From the IMG/VR virus record IMGVR_UViG_3300036820_000004, positions 55,754 to 119,753 of that record: a stretch of 64,000 nt of DNA; one strand, 5' to 3'. The position numbers and the translations under genes were made by a program. Below, in pieces: positions 55,124-62,020 of this stretch (the first letter of the stretch is position 1; the number at the start of each line of letters is the position of its first letter). The notes beneath the pieces are model-generated. The model saw nothing but the letters and a program-made list of their open reading frames with translations, was not told the DNA's origin and searched no databases. This DNA comes from a virus.

Positions 55124-55190
55124 GTCAGTCGTGAGCCGCTCGGGCCGGTGGCTTGCCTGATTGATCTCAGCGACCACGAAGCCCAGGGAG

Positions 55191-55730
55191 TTACCGCGCA
55201 TCGCCGCTGTCCTCTCCGCTCTCAAGTGCGGCCTGAACCCCGGCCGGCAGGGACAGGTAGCCCATGTCGATCACGGCCGGAACCGGGGACCACTCCACGA
55301 GCTGGCCGAAGCCGCCCATCTCCGCGACCTTGGCCTCGTGCGCCGGCCCCGCAGTATCCGCGGGGTCCACACGCGCCATCTCGCGGCGGAGCGCGAGCTT
55401 GGCGGCATGCAGGTGCATCGGCTCACGGTGCTCGGCGTACAAAGTGATCGCCTCGGCGAGCCAGCCGAACGGCGTGTCTGCGGTGAAGCACACCAGGCGA
55501 CCCAGCCGGAAGTGTGATCCGCCCGGGTCGGTGAGCGTGAGCAATGGCTCCAGCACGTCGGCAAGGTCGTACAGCTCGCCCGGATCCCAGGCCTCGGCGT
55601 ACTCGCCCAGTTCCTCGAAAAGCTTCTTCAGCAACGCGGACAGCGGGTCGGGGCTCGGCCGCCACTGGCCGGAGACGCCATGGTCCCGGCACCATGCCTC
55701 GTTGCCGTCGCGGACGATCTTCCAGCCCAT
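55191..55730 (-). CDS. MazG-like nucleotide pyrophosphohydrolase (probable)
   Basis: A leftward 179-residue protein from ATG 55730. Residues ~30-70 give LSALLKKLFEELGEYAEAWD then PGELYDLADVLEPLLTL, the EExxE...ExxD helix pattern of the MazG/phosphoribosyl-ATP pyrophosphatase superfamily. It continues with a second helical part. MazG-like proteins hydrolyse nucleoside triphosphates and can lower (p)ppGpp or abnormal nucleotides during infection. It overlaps the disrupted gene's ATG by 11 bases. Confidence 0.72.
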   Translation of the reverse strand: MGWKIVRDGNEAWCRDHGVSGQWRPSPDPLSALLKKLFEELGEYAEAWDPGELYDLADVLEPLLTLTDPGGSHFRLGRLVCFTADTPFGWLAEAITLYAEHREPMHLHAAKLALRREMARVDPADTAGPAHEAKVAEMGGFGQLVEWSPVPAVIDMGYLSLPAGVQAALESGEDSGDAR

Positions 55731-55945
55731 CAGGTGCCGTCCTTCCTGGCCCGGACCTCTTTGTGAGCCCTGTGCCAGCGCCTGCGGGCGGCATCTGACT
55801 CCGACACGCCCGAGGTCTCGCCGCACTCACACAAGGCCACGCCGGTCTTGGAGCCGTACACCCGGAGCCACGGACTGGTCTCGCCGCGCTCGAACGGCTT
55901 GCCTTCGTGGTGGAGGCCGTGGCCGGCCAGGCGGGTGCTACGCAT
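55730..55945 (-). CDS. Small basic hypothetical protein
   Basis: A 71-residue protein, ATG 55945. Two cysteines (ALCECGETSG) and a C-terminal basic helix (DAARRRWHRAHKEVRARK). Resembles short actinobacterial proteins of the CxCG...RRWHxxHK type whose role is unknown. Joined to the MazG-like gene by TGATG. Confidence 0.65.
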   Translation of the reverse strand: MRSTRLAGHGLHHEGKPFERGETSPWLRVYGSKTGVALCECGETSGVSESDAARRRWHRAHKEVRARKDGT

Positions 55946-56195
55946 CCGGGCGCTCCTCCCGTACGTCGGCCTCGGGGAGCTTCAGGTAGACGCGCAACTT
56001 CTCGCCGAGGTGCTCGATGAGCCCAGCGACAAGCGCGGCACCGAACTGATCAGACCGTCCGCGGGCTGCCTCGTCCAGGCATCCGTCAACGTCGCGGCAC
56101 AGGCCGTCCTGGACGTCCCACCATTGCTCCCATGCCGCGTCACTGTCCGGCTGCGGCTCGCTCGCTCCAGCGCCGGGCAGGCGGATGCTAGCCAT
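55938..56195 (-). CDS. Hypothetical acidic protein
   Basis: An 85-residue acidic, helical protein from ATG 56195 with an aromatic start (AAWEQWWDVQDGLCRD) and a C-terminal helix (LVAGLIEHLGEKLRVYLKLP). It overlaps both neighbours. No family was recognised. Confidence 0.6.
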   Translation of the reverse strand: MASIRLPGAGASEPQPDSDAAWEQWWDVQDGLCRDVDGCLDEAARGRSDQFGAALVAGLIEHLGEKLRVYLKLPEADVREERPDA

Positions 56196-56454
56196 GACGC
56201 CCCTCCTTGCTGAGCAGTTCTCCGGCGATGACCCGCCTCAGTTCGCTCGCGCACTCAGCCTGAGCGTCGTGGCCGGTGGAGAACTTCTCCCAGCGGGAGG
56301 CGGCTTCCAGTGCCGCCTCAACCGCAGCGACGAAGCCCGGAAACAGTTCCGTCACCATCGTGTGCTCGGTCTCTGCGTCGCCCGGCCTCGACCGCGCGGT
56401 CTCAATGAGTGCCCGGACGTGGCCGAGGTAGGCGGTTGCTTGGTCGTCAGCCAT
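56188..56454 (-). CDS. Hypothetical helical protein
   Basis: An 88-residue protein from ATG 56454. All-helical in appearance: YLGHVRALIETARSRPGDAE, FVAAVEAALEAASRWEKFST, ECASELRRVIAGELLSKEGR. Overlaps the neighbours by 8 bases on each side. Confidence 0.6.
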   Translation of the reverse strand: MADDQATAYLGHVRALIETARSRPGDAETEHTMVTELFPGFVAAVEAALEAASRWEKFSTGHDAQAECASELRRVIAGELLSKEGRHG

Positions 56455-56761
56455 CGCGCGCCTCCAGCAGACCGGCGAGCACCAGCACGGCACGAACCTC
56501 GGCCGCTGCCGGCGCTTGCTTGCGGTAGTAGTCGACCTGGACGCGCGTGAGCGGTGCCCCGGCGCGGATCTCCCAGTGCCCGGTGTAGTGGTCGATGGCC
56601 AGGTTGTGGTTCTTGCCGCCGGGGAACCACACCCAGCACTCGCGCACGTAGTTGCCTCGCTCACCGCGGAGCGGGACCGGCATCTGCGGGATGCGCGACT
56701 CGCCGTAGAGGGCGGTCAGTTCATCCAGCCACGGCCGGTCTGTCACGATGATCTCACTCAT
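56447..56761 (-). CDS. Hypothetical protein, 104 residues
   Basis: A leftward protein from ATG 56761. The N-terminal half contains RPWLDELTALYGESRIPQMP and CWVWFPGGKNHNLAIDHYTG, and the C-terminus VQVDYYRKQAPAAAEVRAVL. Aromatic and compact; no family was recognised. Confidence 0.6.
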   Translation of the reverse strand: MSEIIVTDRPWLDELTALYGESRIPQMPVPLRGERGNYVRECWVWFPGGKNHNLAIDHYTGHWEIRAGAPLTRVQVDYYRKQAPAAAEVRAVLVLAGLLEARDG

Positions 56762-57156
56762 CGGTGCCCCTCCTCCTTCACGCCCAGCCCGGCGATGTCC
56801 GCCTGGACGGCTTGCAGTGCCCTGGCCAGGTTCGCGGCGTGCATCGCGGTGGCGTGCAGGTCTCTTGCTGCCTGCTCGCATGCCTCCTGCGGGTCGCCGG
56901 TCTTGGCGTCGTAGATGCGTCCCGTGGCGAGGTGTCCCCGCAGGAACCGGTCAAGCTGCTCGCACATCTGCGGGATGCGGCCGGTTGCGGAGTAGAAATC
57001 AGCGACGAGGCGGCAGGCGTCGGCCGGGTAATCCAGGCCGCCCTTGTCGCTCATCGTGGCGTAGGTCAAAAACCGGGAGCAGTCGTCGAGCAGCTGGCCG
57101 GCCTCGGCGGTGCGCTCCGGATTGTGGGGGCCATCCGGGTTCAGGTCGATGTCCAT
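56758..57156 (-). CDS. Hypothetical helical protein, 132 residues
   Basis: A leftward protein from ATG 57156. It is helical (AEAGQLLDDCSRFLTYATMS, CRLVADFYSATGRIPQMCEQ, ALQAVQADIAGLG). Recurrent in Streptomyces phages as an orphan early gene by style; role unknown. Confidence 0.62.
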   Translation of the reverse strand: MDIDLNPDGPHNPERTAEAGQLLDDCSRFLTYATMSDKGGLDYPADACRLVADFYSATGRIPQMCEQLDRFLRGHLATGRIYDAKTGDPQEACEQAARDLHATAMHAANLARALQAVQADIAGLGVKEEGHR

Positions 57157-57158
57157 TG

Positions 57159-57335
57159 TCAGTACAACCTCATGTCGAAGCCGTCGGGGTTGTTGTCGTC
57201 ATCAGCGGACGGCGGCCCGTAGTCCACGTTCCCGGCCGCGTCTACGTACAGGCCGTTGTCCTGAGCCCATTCCAGGTAGACGTCATCGGGGTAGGCCTCA
57301 GGGCTCAGGTTGTGGTCGCGGTACCAGTCAGGCAT
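57159..57335 (-). CDS. 58-residue acidic protein
   Basis: A leftward frame from ATG 57335, stopping at 57159, three bases from the next start. It reads PDWYRDHNLSPEAYPDDVYL then EWAQDNGLYVDAAG and an Asp/Asn-rich tail. Highly acidic; possibly a DNA mimic or regulator, but composition is the only hint. Confidence 0.6.
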   Translation of the reverse strand: MPDWYRDHNLSPEAYPDDVYLEWAQDNGLYVDAAGNVDYGPPSADDDNNPDGFDMRLY

Positions 57336-57341
57336 TGTCGC

Positions 57342-57815
57342 TCACCCGCACATGGCGGCGAGGATCAGCTTGACCTCTCGCGGGCCGTCGTAGCCGATGT
57401 GATCGAGCACGGTGCCGAACGCCGCGAGCTCGTTCTCACCGGGCGGGGCGAGTGTGGCTGGGTCGATCTCCTCGGAACCCCACTCGGCCTGGCTGTACGA
57501 CCGCCTGAGGACCAGGAGCGTGCCCCCGGACTCGTAGCCGTAGTTCTTGAATGTTACGGGCACGGCTGCCTCAAGACGCTGCTGCCATGGCACGCGGACC
57601 GTCTCGCGCCATTCCCGGCGCTCAGCACCTGTCGCGCTCTCGGGAAGATTGAAGGCGGGCGGTTCCTCGGTGAAGCCGAACAGGCCGGGCATCACCTTGT
57701 TCTCAAGGACGTAGGTGTCGACGCCGAGTTCGTCGAAGTCGTATCCCTCGGCGGTGTTCTCCGGGTCATCGAAGTCGATGCCCCAGGCGATCTTGGCGTA
57801 AGGACTGCTTCCCAT
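57342..57815 (-). CDS. Hypothetical acidic protein, 157 residues
   Basis: A leftward protein from ATG 57815. It has [20 protein letters not shown], a central [20 protein letters not shown], then [20 protein letters not shown]. Small proteins opening KIAFGxDF/W are repeated in actinophage early regions. Function unknown. Confidence 0.65.
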   Translation of the reverse strand: MGSSPYAKIAWGIDFDDPENTAEGYDFDELGVDTYVLENKVMPGLFGFTEEPPAFNLPESATGAERREWRETVRVPWQQRLEAAVPVTFKNYGYESGGTLLVLRRSYSQAEWGSEEIDPATLAPPGENELAAFGTVLDHIGYDGPREVKLILAAMCG

Positions 57816-57816
57816 G

Positions 57817-58206
57817 TCAGATTCCCTCCGTAGTCGTCGTCTCAGGTTCGGTCGTCCCGTTGTCAGGCACCAGCCGGAACCGCCACGTACAACGCGGCGA
57901 GACGGCGATGTCAGGGGCGTGACCCCACGACGGGATGCACGCCTGCCCGATGAACGACTTGACGCGCCGTGACTTCAGGTCAAGCACCGCGACGTGGGTT
58001 GCGACCTCGCGCTTGCACCATTCGCAGGTCAGCGGGGAGTCCTCGGTGCCGTTCTCGGCAGGCGCGTGCAGCTGGCCGCCGGGGCACCAGAGGTCTCCGG
58101 GCCGTTCCCCGCTGACAGCGACCCACGAGTTGCCCCCGTCGCCGAGAGGGACGATCAAGGCTCGGCAGCGGCAGGAGATCGGGGTGTGGGTGGTGGTGGT
58201 CATCAT
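57817..58206 (-). CDS. Hypothetical protein with zinc-binding centre
   Basis: A 129-residue leftward protein starting at ATG 58206 or 58203. After [20 protein letters not shown] the centre has [20 protein letters not shown], then [10 protein letters not shown] and a C-terminal beta strand. Its first ~15 residues match the gene at 58613 (MTTTTTGTPLSC), evidence of duplication. Confidence 0.62.
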   Translation of the reverse strand: MMTTTTHTPISCRCRALIVPLGDGGNSWVAVSGERPGDLWCPGGQLHAPAENGTEDSPLTCEWCKREVATHVAVLDLKSRRVKSFIGQACIPSWGHAPDIAVSPRCTWRFRLVPDNGTTEPETTTTEGI

Positions 58207-58431
58207 CTGAACCCGTCGATGAACTTGCGCAACTCGCCGGGCTTCTCGAACTCGCCGATCATCGCCAGCGGCGTCATCAGATCCCGGACGACATCGCATG
58301 ACGACTCCGTTTTCCGGGTGCTTCCCGAGGTCCGACATCAGCGACGCGATGGCGTTGCCGGTGTCGCCCTGGTCGGCGTACTCAAGCGCCCGGTCCTTGG
58401 CCCACTTCATGTGCTCTGCTCGCGTGGTCAT
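58203..58431 (-). pseudogene. Frameshifted small protein gene
   Basis: From ATG 58431 the frame reads TTRAEHMKWAKDRALEYADQ then GDTGNAIASLMSDLGKHPE, a pattern known from actinophage early proteins. After an AAAA run near 58308-58311 it leaves that frame; the expected C-terminus MTPLAMIGEFEKPGELRKFI followed by DGFR lies one base over and ends at TGA 58203. One A too many would explain it. It may be a true mutation, a sequence error or a +1 shift. Confidence 0.6.
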
Positions 58432-58616
58432 CAGAACGGTGCCTCCGTGTCGTAGGTCTCGCCCTCGGGAAGCACCCAGGGATCGGGTGGCGGGCAATCG
58501 CACGCAGCGTTGAAGTGCTCGTCCGCGCAGTGCTGCCAGTACGCTTCGGCTTCCCAGTCGGGCTCGTCGCGATCGGGCTGGGAGTCAGTGTCACCCCAGT
58601 CGTCGATGTCGGTCAC
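58431..58616 (-). CDS. 61-residue acidic protein
   Basis: A leftward protein from ATG 58616: an Asp/Trp-rich N-terminus (IDDWGDTDSQPDRDEPDWEA), then YWQHCADEHFNAACDCPPPD. It shares a TGATG junction with the next gene. Function unknown. Confidence 0.6.
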   Translation of the reverse strand: MTDIDDWGDTDSQPDRDEPDWEAEAYWQHCADEHFNAACDCPPPDPWVLPEGETYDTEAPF

Positions 58617-58894
58617 GCGCCCTCCCCGGTGTCGTAGCGGCAGACGGCGACCAGGGAGTCAGCGGGAAAGCAGCACGGCAGCCAGTTTCCTTCCACATCG
58701 ACATGCACCACGGCGGCCCCGTTCGGCAGCGTCCCGCGCTCGGCGCTGGCCAGGATCTTCCACCGGCCGGCATGCACGATCAGGTCTCCGGGGAAGACCA
58801 GGAACTCGCCTGCACTGTCGGTCCAGGTGAGGATCATGTCGCGGACCGCGCTCGGCGGGCAGGAGAGCGGGGTGCCGGTGGTGGTGGTGGTCAT
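58613..58894 (-). CDS. Hypothetical beta protein, paralogous N-terminus
   Basis: A 93-residue leftward protein; ATG 58894 chosen because its MTTTTTGTPLSC opening matches the 57817 gene. It continues VRDMILTWTDSAGEFLVFPG, LIVHAGRWKILASAERGTLP and a CCFPADSLVAVCRYDTG end, a small beta barrel in appearance. Confidence 0.6.
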   Translation of the reverse strand: MTTTTTGTPLSCPPSAVRDMILTWTDSAGEFLVFPGDLIVHAGRWKILASAERGTLPNGAAVVHVDVEGNWLPCCFPADSLVAVCRYDTGEGA

Positions 58895-59136
58895 GGCGAG
58901 CACCCTCCTTCACAGGTTTCCGGGCCGCAACCGCAGGCGTCGCAGTCAAGGCACCACTCGTCAGGCGCCCAGCCGCAATCGGGACAGCAGGCGCAGGGGC
59001 GGATGTGGCAGCGAAGGCACTCGGATTCCGTGGTGTGCACGATCTGGGCCTCGCGCCGGGTTGCCTCAGCGTGAGCCTCGCGGAACTGGCGGCGCTGCGG
59101 CTCGGTGAAGTTCCAGGGCTCAGTGGTGGTGGTCAT
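58891..59136 (-). CDS. Cys-rich zinc protein
   Basis: An 81-residue leftward protein from ATG 59136. N-terminal helix (WNFTEPQRRQFREAHAEATR), then twelve-plus cysteines in CLRCHIRPCACCPDCGW, CLDCDACGCGPETCEGGC. Probably binds two or more zinc ions. Role unknown. Confidence 0.65.
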   Translation of the reverse strand: MTTTTEPWNFTEPQRRQFREAHAEATRREAQIVHTTESECLRCHIRPCACCPDCGWAPDEWCLDCDACGCGPETCEGGCSP

Positions 59137-59435
59137 CGGGAAGCCTCCTCGGCAGCGCGCTTGTGAGCCCTCTCGCACGCAGACGGGCTCTTGGACCGGC
59201 ATGACGAGCACAGCCGGTCGTGACTGTCGGCGGGGACGTGAAGGCCGTGGCGGGAGTGGCACCAGCAGCCGGGTGACGCGGCAGCGTCTTCGGTATCCGC
59301 CGGCTCAGGCATACCCGGGTACCAGCCCTCACGCGTGCAGGTCATCGCGGCGTCCGAGTCCTCATGGCACCAGTCGTCGTCGAAGCCCCAGCGGCCAGGC
59401 TTGCCGCATTCCGGGCACGGGCTCGGCGCGCTCAC
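59133..59435 (-). CDS. Cys-rich zinc protein
   Basis: A 100-residue leftward protein. PSPCPECGKPGRWGFDDDWC opens, CWCHSRHGLHVPADSHDRLC is central, and CSSCRSKSPSACERAH follows, so at least two zinc sites. Starts GTG 59435 at a recurrent CCGGTGA junction. Confidence 0.65.
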   Translation of the reverse strand: MSAPSPCPECGKPGRWGFDDDWCHEDSDAAMTCTREGWYPGMPEPADTEDAAASPGCWCHSRHGLHVPADSHDRLCSSCRSKSPSACERAHKRAAEEASR

Positions 59436-59617
59436 CGGCTTGCCTCCAGTTCCCTCATCTTCGCCAGCGTGGAGCGGTTGGCCGAGAGCAAGCCGCCGAA
59501 CGGGGCTGCGCCAGCGAGATCACCGTCCCGGACGTAGCCCTCGTGGACCGGGGTGTCTGCGTCGATGGACTTGCACAGGTAGTCCTTGAGTTCGGCCCAG
59601 CGCTGTTCGGCGGTCAC
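59432..59617 (-). CDS. 61-residue hypothetical protein
   Basis: A leftward protein, GTG 59617: TAEQRWAELKDYLCKSIDAD, then VRDGDLAGAAPFGGLLSANR. Short and helical. Its start reuses GGAGGCTGACCGGTGACCGCC almost identically to the gene upstream. Confidence 0.58.
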   Translation of the reverse strand: MTAEQRWAELKDYLCKSIDADTPVHEGYVRDGDLAGAAPFGGLLSANRSTLAKMRELEASR

Positions 59618-59856
59618 CGGTCAGCCTCCGCATCCGGGGTGGTGGCCGCTGGCCTGTGTTCCGGGCAGCGGTCGCCCTCATCGGCACCGCCGGCGGCGAC
59701 CCGCGTCCAGCCCTTCTGTGCCGCAACCCAGCGGGCAGTCTCAAAGTCCCCGGCCGCGACTTCGAGATTCTGCATGCAGGTGATAACGGCGCCCGCGTCC
59801 CCGGCTGGCGAGTCCTGGTGGTCACACCAAAGGCGCACTGCGTTGTAGGCGGTCAC
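59614..59856 (-). CDS. Hypothetical protein, 80 residues
   Basis: A leftward protein, GTG 59856: LWCDHQDSPAGDAGAVITCM, FETARWVAAQKGWTRVAAGG and a CPEHRP motif near the end. Couples to both neighbours through ACCGGTGA. Confidence 0.58.
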   Translation of the reverse strand: MTAYNAVRLWCDHQDSPAGDAGAVITCMQNLEVAAGDFETARWVAAQKGWTRVAAGGADEGDRCPEHRPAATTPDAEADR

Positions 59857-60158
59857 CGGTCAGCCTCCGTGTCCACGGGCTCGTGGTTGTGCTCGCAGCC
59901 GTCGCAGCAGTCCGGGCAGAGCAACCAGCCGGGCTCCTCGCATGAGGCGCAAGGACGCCCGTCACCTACGCCGGCGGCCACGATCACCGTCACGGCGGAC
60001 GGCGACAGGCGCTTGATCATCTTCACGTCCCACGCTGCCGGGTGCTCGGCGCAGCGCGGGTAGGTCTCCCACTCGCCCCGCAGGGTCCGGGCGTAAAGGA
60101 TCTCCGTGGTCTCGTTCTGGCACGGGGCGTTCACGTTCTTGCTGCACAGGGTGGCCAT
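59853..60158 (-). CDS. Cys-rich hypothetical protein
   Basis: A 101-residue leftward protein from ATG 60158. CSKNVNAPCQNETTEILYAR and YPRCAEHPAAWD at the N-terminus, then CASCEEPGWLLCPDCCDGCE near the end. The last motif is a dense zinc site. Role unknown. Confidence 0.62.
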   Translation of the reverse strand: MATLCSKNVNAPCQNETTEILYARTLRGEWETYPRCAEHPAAWDVKMIKRLSPSAVTVIVAAGVGDGRPCASCEEPGWLLCPDCCDGCEHNHEPVDTEADR

Positions 60159-60160
60159 CG

Positions 60161-60520
60161 TCAGTCCTCCCAGCCCTTGACGACCTCGGCCAGGGCCTCG
60201 GCCTGCGCCAGCGTGAGGCGGTGACCGTGGCCCAGCGAGATCCTGCGCTCACGCAACACCGCCATGGCCGCCTTCCCGCGCTCCGCGCGCTCCACTTCGT
60301 CCAGCGTCATGACGTACCGGTGCTCGTAGGCGTCGTTCCTGGCGCCAGTTTCACGACGGAACGTGTCCGTGGAGCCGGGATGTGCCCCCCCGTACCGGAC
60401 GTGGATCAGCTTCGGCCCGGCCTTGACGACCTCGCCGGCCCAGCCCCCTTCGGGCTGCCCGACGCGCTTGCCGTTCACGTCGAAGACGCGGACCTCGTCG
60501 CCCACCTCGTAGCCGCTCAC
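60161..60520 (-). CDS. Hypothetical SH3-like/beta-barrel plus helical protein
   Basis: A 119-residue leftward protein from GTG 60520. The N-terminus YEVGDEVRVFDVNGKRVGQP, then GWAGEVVKAGPKLIHVRYGG resembles an SH3-like or KOW barrel. The C-terminal half (LDEVERAERGKAAMAVLRER, then LAQAEALAEVVKG) is helical. Homologous two-part proteins recur in actinophage early regions. Confidence 0.65.
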   Translation of the reverse strand: MSGYEVGDEVRVFDVNGKRVGQPEGGWAGEVVKAGPKLIHVRYGGAHPGSTDTFRRETGARNDAYEHRYVMTLDEVERAERGKAAMAVLRERRISLGHGHRLTLAQAEALAEVVKGWED

Positions 60521-60804
60521 CGGTCACCCCTCGCATAGACGGTTAGCGGCGGCAGCCCGAATGCGGCCCGCTCAGCATCGAACCGGGCATCCCGGTCCTC
60601 CTCGCTTTCCTCGGCGAGGGCAGCGGCGCACCGGCCACCATCCGGGTTCACCTCAATGTCGCAGCCAGTACCGCAGTCCATGCAGCAACGAGACGAGCAG
60701 CCGGGTGCGTCGCAGCCGGTGTCGTACAACGGCTCCTCGCACTCCGGGCAGTTGTCCGGGCCGATGGCGAATTCTTCGGCCTCGGTGTCGTAATAGACAG
60801 CCAT
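60517..60804 (-). CDS. Cys-rich acidic protein
   Basis: A 95-residue leftward protein from ATG 60804. CPECEEPLYDTGCDAPGCSS then RCCMDCGTGCDIEV forms a ribbon-like zinc site; the C-terminus is an acidic helix. Ends GDR at the ACCGGTGA junction. Confidence 0.62.
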   Translation of the reverse strand: MAVYYDTEAEEFAIGPDNCPECEEPLYDTGCDAPGCSSRCCMDCGTGCDIEVNPDGGRCAAALAEESEEDRDARFDAERAAFGLPPLTVYARGDR

Positions 60805-60807
60805 TGC

Positions 60808-61116
60808 TCAGTCCTCCGTGTCAGGGGTGGTGGCCGACGGGTCGATCCGCGTGCGCCCCCGGCTGTAGTGCGGGATCGGATCCTTTATGAACCGCCCGTT
60901 CTCGCCAACCGCATTAACTCGGTAGCCCGGCCAGTCCAGGTAGCCGAACGCGTCCTGCATCTCTTCCAGCAGGGTCACGAACTTCGCCTGCCAGGGATCG
61001 GGCATCGACTGGAGCACCGAGCGTGGCAGAACGAGGTAGCTGGCGTAGGTCAGCCCGAACCAAGTGTGGATCGCCTCGAAAGGCTCGGTGATTTCGTCGT
61101 GATCAATGGTGGCCAT
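60808..61116 (-). CDS. Hypothetical protein, 102 residues
   Basis: A leftward protein from ATG 61116: EPFEAIHTWFGLTYASYLVL, PDPWQAKFVTLLEEMQDAFG and DWPGYRVNAVGENGRFIKDP. Orthologues with TWFxLTYAxYLVLPR seem widespread in actinophages by memory. Function unknown. Confidence 0.65.
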   Translation of the reverse strand: MATIDHDEITEPFEAIHTWFGLTYASYLVLPRSVLQSMPDPWQAKFVTLLEEMQDAFGYLDWPGYRVNAVGENGRFIKDPIPHYSRGRTRIDPSATTPDTED

Positions 61117-61119
61117 CGG

Positions 61120-61302
61120 TCAGCGCTCCTCAGTCTCGATCTGCGCGTCCCACCAGCCCCGGTCGTAGCCGTGGCCATAGGCGGTGTTCTCCGGCTGCTC
61201 CCACCGCCCCGCGAGGTAGTCAGCGTGGCCGGACTGCCGCCCGCGCCGGTACTCCTCTTCGGTGCGGGCTAGCAGAGCCGGGTCGGAGACGGTCATGGTC
61301 AT
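61120..61302 (-). CDS. 60-residue hypothetical protein
   Basis: A leftward protein from ATG 61302: TEEEYRRGRQSGHADYLAGR and YGHGYDRGWWDAQIETEER. The G-x-x-x-G-x-x-D and GYDRGWWDA repeats suggest a small helical hairpin. Confidence 0.58.
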   Translation of the reverse strand: MTMTVSDPALLARTEEEYRRGRQSGHADYLAGRWEQPENTAYGHGYDRGWWDAQIETEER

Positions 61303-61305
61303 GGG

Positions 61306-61536
61306 TCAGCCCTTCACGATCACGGGCTTGGAGATCTCCAGCGACATGTGATCCCGCAGCCACGAATGCTGCTCAAGTGCCTCGGTCAGTTCGCGGCGCA
61401 AGCGCGCCCGGATCTCCATGGAGACGAACCCGCTGCCGTGGGCATCGGCGTACGCCTGCTCCTGCTCGGGTGTCAGGGTCACGGTGACCATGGCCGAGAC
61501 CTTGATCTCGTCGTAAGGGGCGTCGTAGTCAGGCAC
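61306..61536 (-). CDS. 76-residue hypothetical protein
   Basis: A leftward protein from GTG 61536, beginning MPDYDAPYDEIKVSAMVTVT, then TPEQEQAYADAHGSGFVSME and RRELTEALEQHSW. A short beta strand before a helix is suggested. Couples to the previous gene through TGACCGGTG. Confidence 0.6.
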   Translation of the reverse strand: MPDYDAPYDEIKVSAMVTVTLTPEQEQAYADAHGSGFVSMEIRARLRRELTEALEQHSWLRDHMSLEISKPVIVKG

Positions 61537-61539
61537 CGG

Positions 61540-61707
61540 TCAGTCCTCCGCCTTCAGGCGCCGCTGGTACTCGGCGCCGGTCCACAGCAGCAGTTCCAGC
61601 GAGGTGTCCGGGTCAGCCTTGAGCGCGTCCCACAAGAGCAGCAGCGAGCGAGCGTCCAGGGTGCGGGCGCGGGCCTTGAAGGCTGCCGTCTTGTTGGCGG
61701 TGCTCAC
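61540..61707 (-). CDS. 55-residue hypothetical protein
   Basis: A leftward frame from GTG 61707: STANKTAAFKARARTLDARS, LLLLWDALKADPDTSLELLL and WTGAEYQRRLKAED. Helical and well formed, coupled at both ends. Confidence 0.6.
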   Translation of the reverse strand: MSTANKTAAFKARARTLDARSLLLLWDALKADPDTSLELLLWTGAEYQRRLKAED

Positions 61708-61898
61708 CGGTCGTCCTCCTCGTCCGTTTCCTTCGCGATCTCGTCGCAGATCCGTGCCGCCACGGCCTCGACGCGGGCGATCCGCGCCGGGTCACCTGAC
61801 TCCCAGTCCCGCTGAAGCTCTGACTTCCTGTCGTGACGGAGGCGCCAGCGGAGCCATGCGTTCTCGGCCAGAAGACGGCGGCGGTGCAGGGTGCCCAT
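61704..61898 (-). CDS. 64-residue hypothetical protein
   Basis: A leftward helical protein from ATG 61898: LHRRRLLAENAWLRWRLRHD and ARVEAVAARICDEIAKETDE. Highly charged; possibly a nucleic-acid or protein interaction helix. Confidence 0.6.
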   Translation of the reverse strand: MGTLHRRRLLAENAWLRWRLRHDRKSELQRDWESGDPARIARVEAVAARICDEIAKETDEEDDR

Positions 61899-61935
61899 CG
61901 GTGCTCCTCGGTCGTCTGGTTGCGTCTCCCCGCTC

Positions 61936-61960
61936 CCCGGCGGGCAGCGAACCCGCCGGG
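61936..61960. terminator. 9-bp hairpin in the intergenic region
   Basis: CCCGGCGGG (61936-61944) and CCCGCCGGG (61952-61960) around CAGCGAA. It lies between two leftward genes (122-base gap), possibly attenuating downstream transcription. Confidence 0.5.
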
Positions 61961-61978
61961 TGTGCTCTCGTGGCCGTC

Positions 61979-61995
61979 CGGGGGCTCGAACCCCG
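61979..61995 (-). other. tRNA T-arm-like stem-loop, no complete tRNA
   Basis: On the minus strand CGGGG-TTCGAGC-CCCCG forms a perfect T-arm with a canonical TTCGAGC loop, followed by GACGGCCA. No matching 5' acceptor or good anticodon arm is present upstream, because that DNA is the end of the neighbouring gene. Confidence 0.35.
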
Positions 61996-62020
61996 GTGTT
62001 TTCCAGCCGGCCTGTGTGCT

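Larger units (their letters stand above)
53663..55201 (-). pseudogene. Small hypothetical gene split by an IS605-type insertion
   Basis: The 5' part (ATG 55201 to ~55124) reads MRGNSLGFVVAEINQASHRP then ERLTTD. The 3' part (~53798 to TGA 53663) reads TDFIHDDREWAEEVARMDRE then ENAKLGRREIYVVCELVPVE. Deleting 53799-55123 and one copy of GTCAGTC joins the parts in frame into one 68-residue protein. The ancestral function is unknown, but the break is clean and probably recent. Confidence 0.72.

Noticed and set aside
53890-55134. 414-codon rightward frame opposite tnpB
   Set aside because: The leftward TnpB has all catalytic residues and its element ends fit; the rightward translation has no motif.
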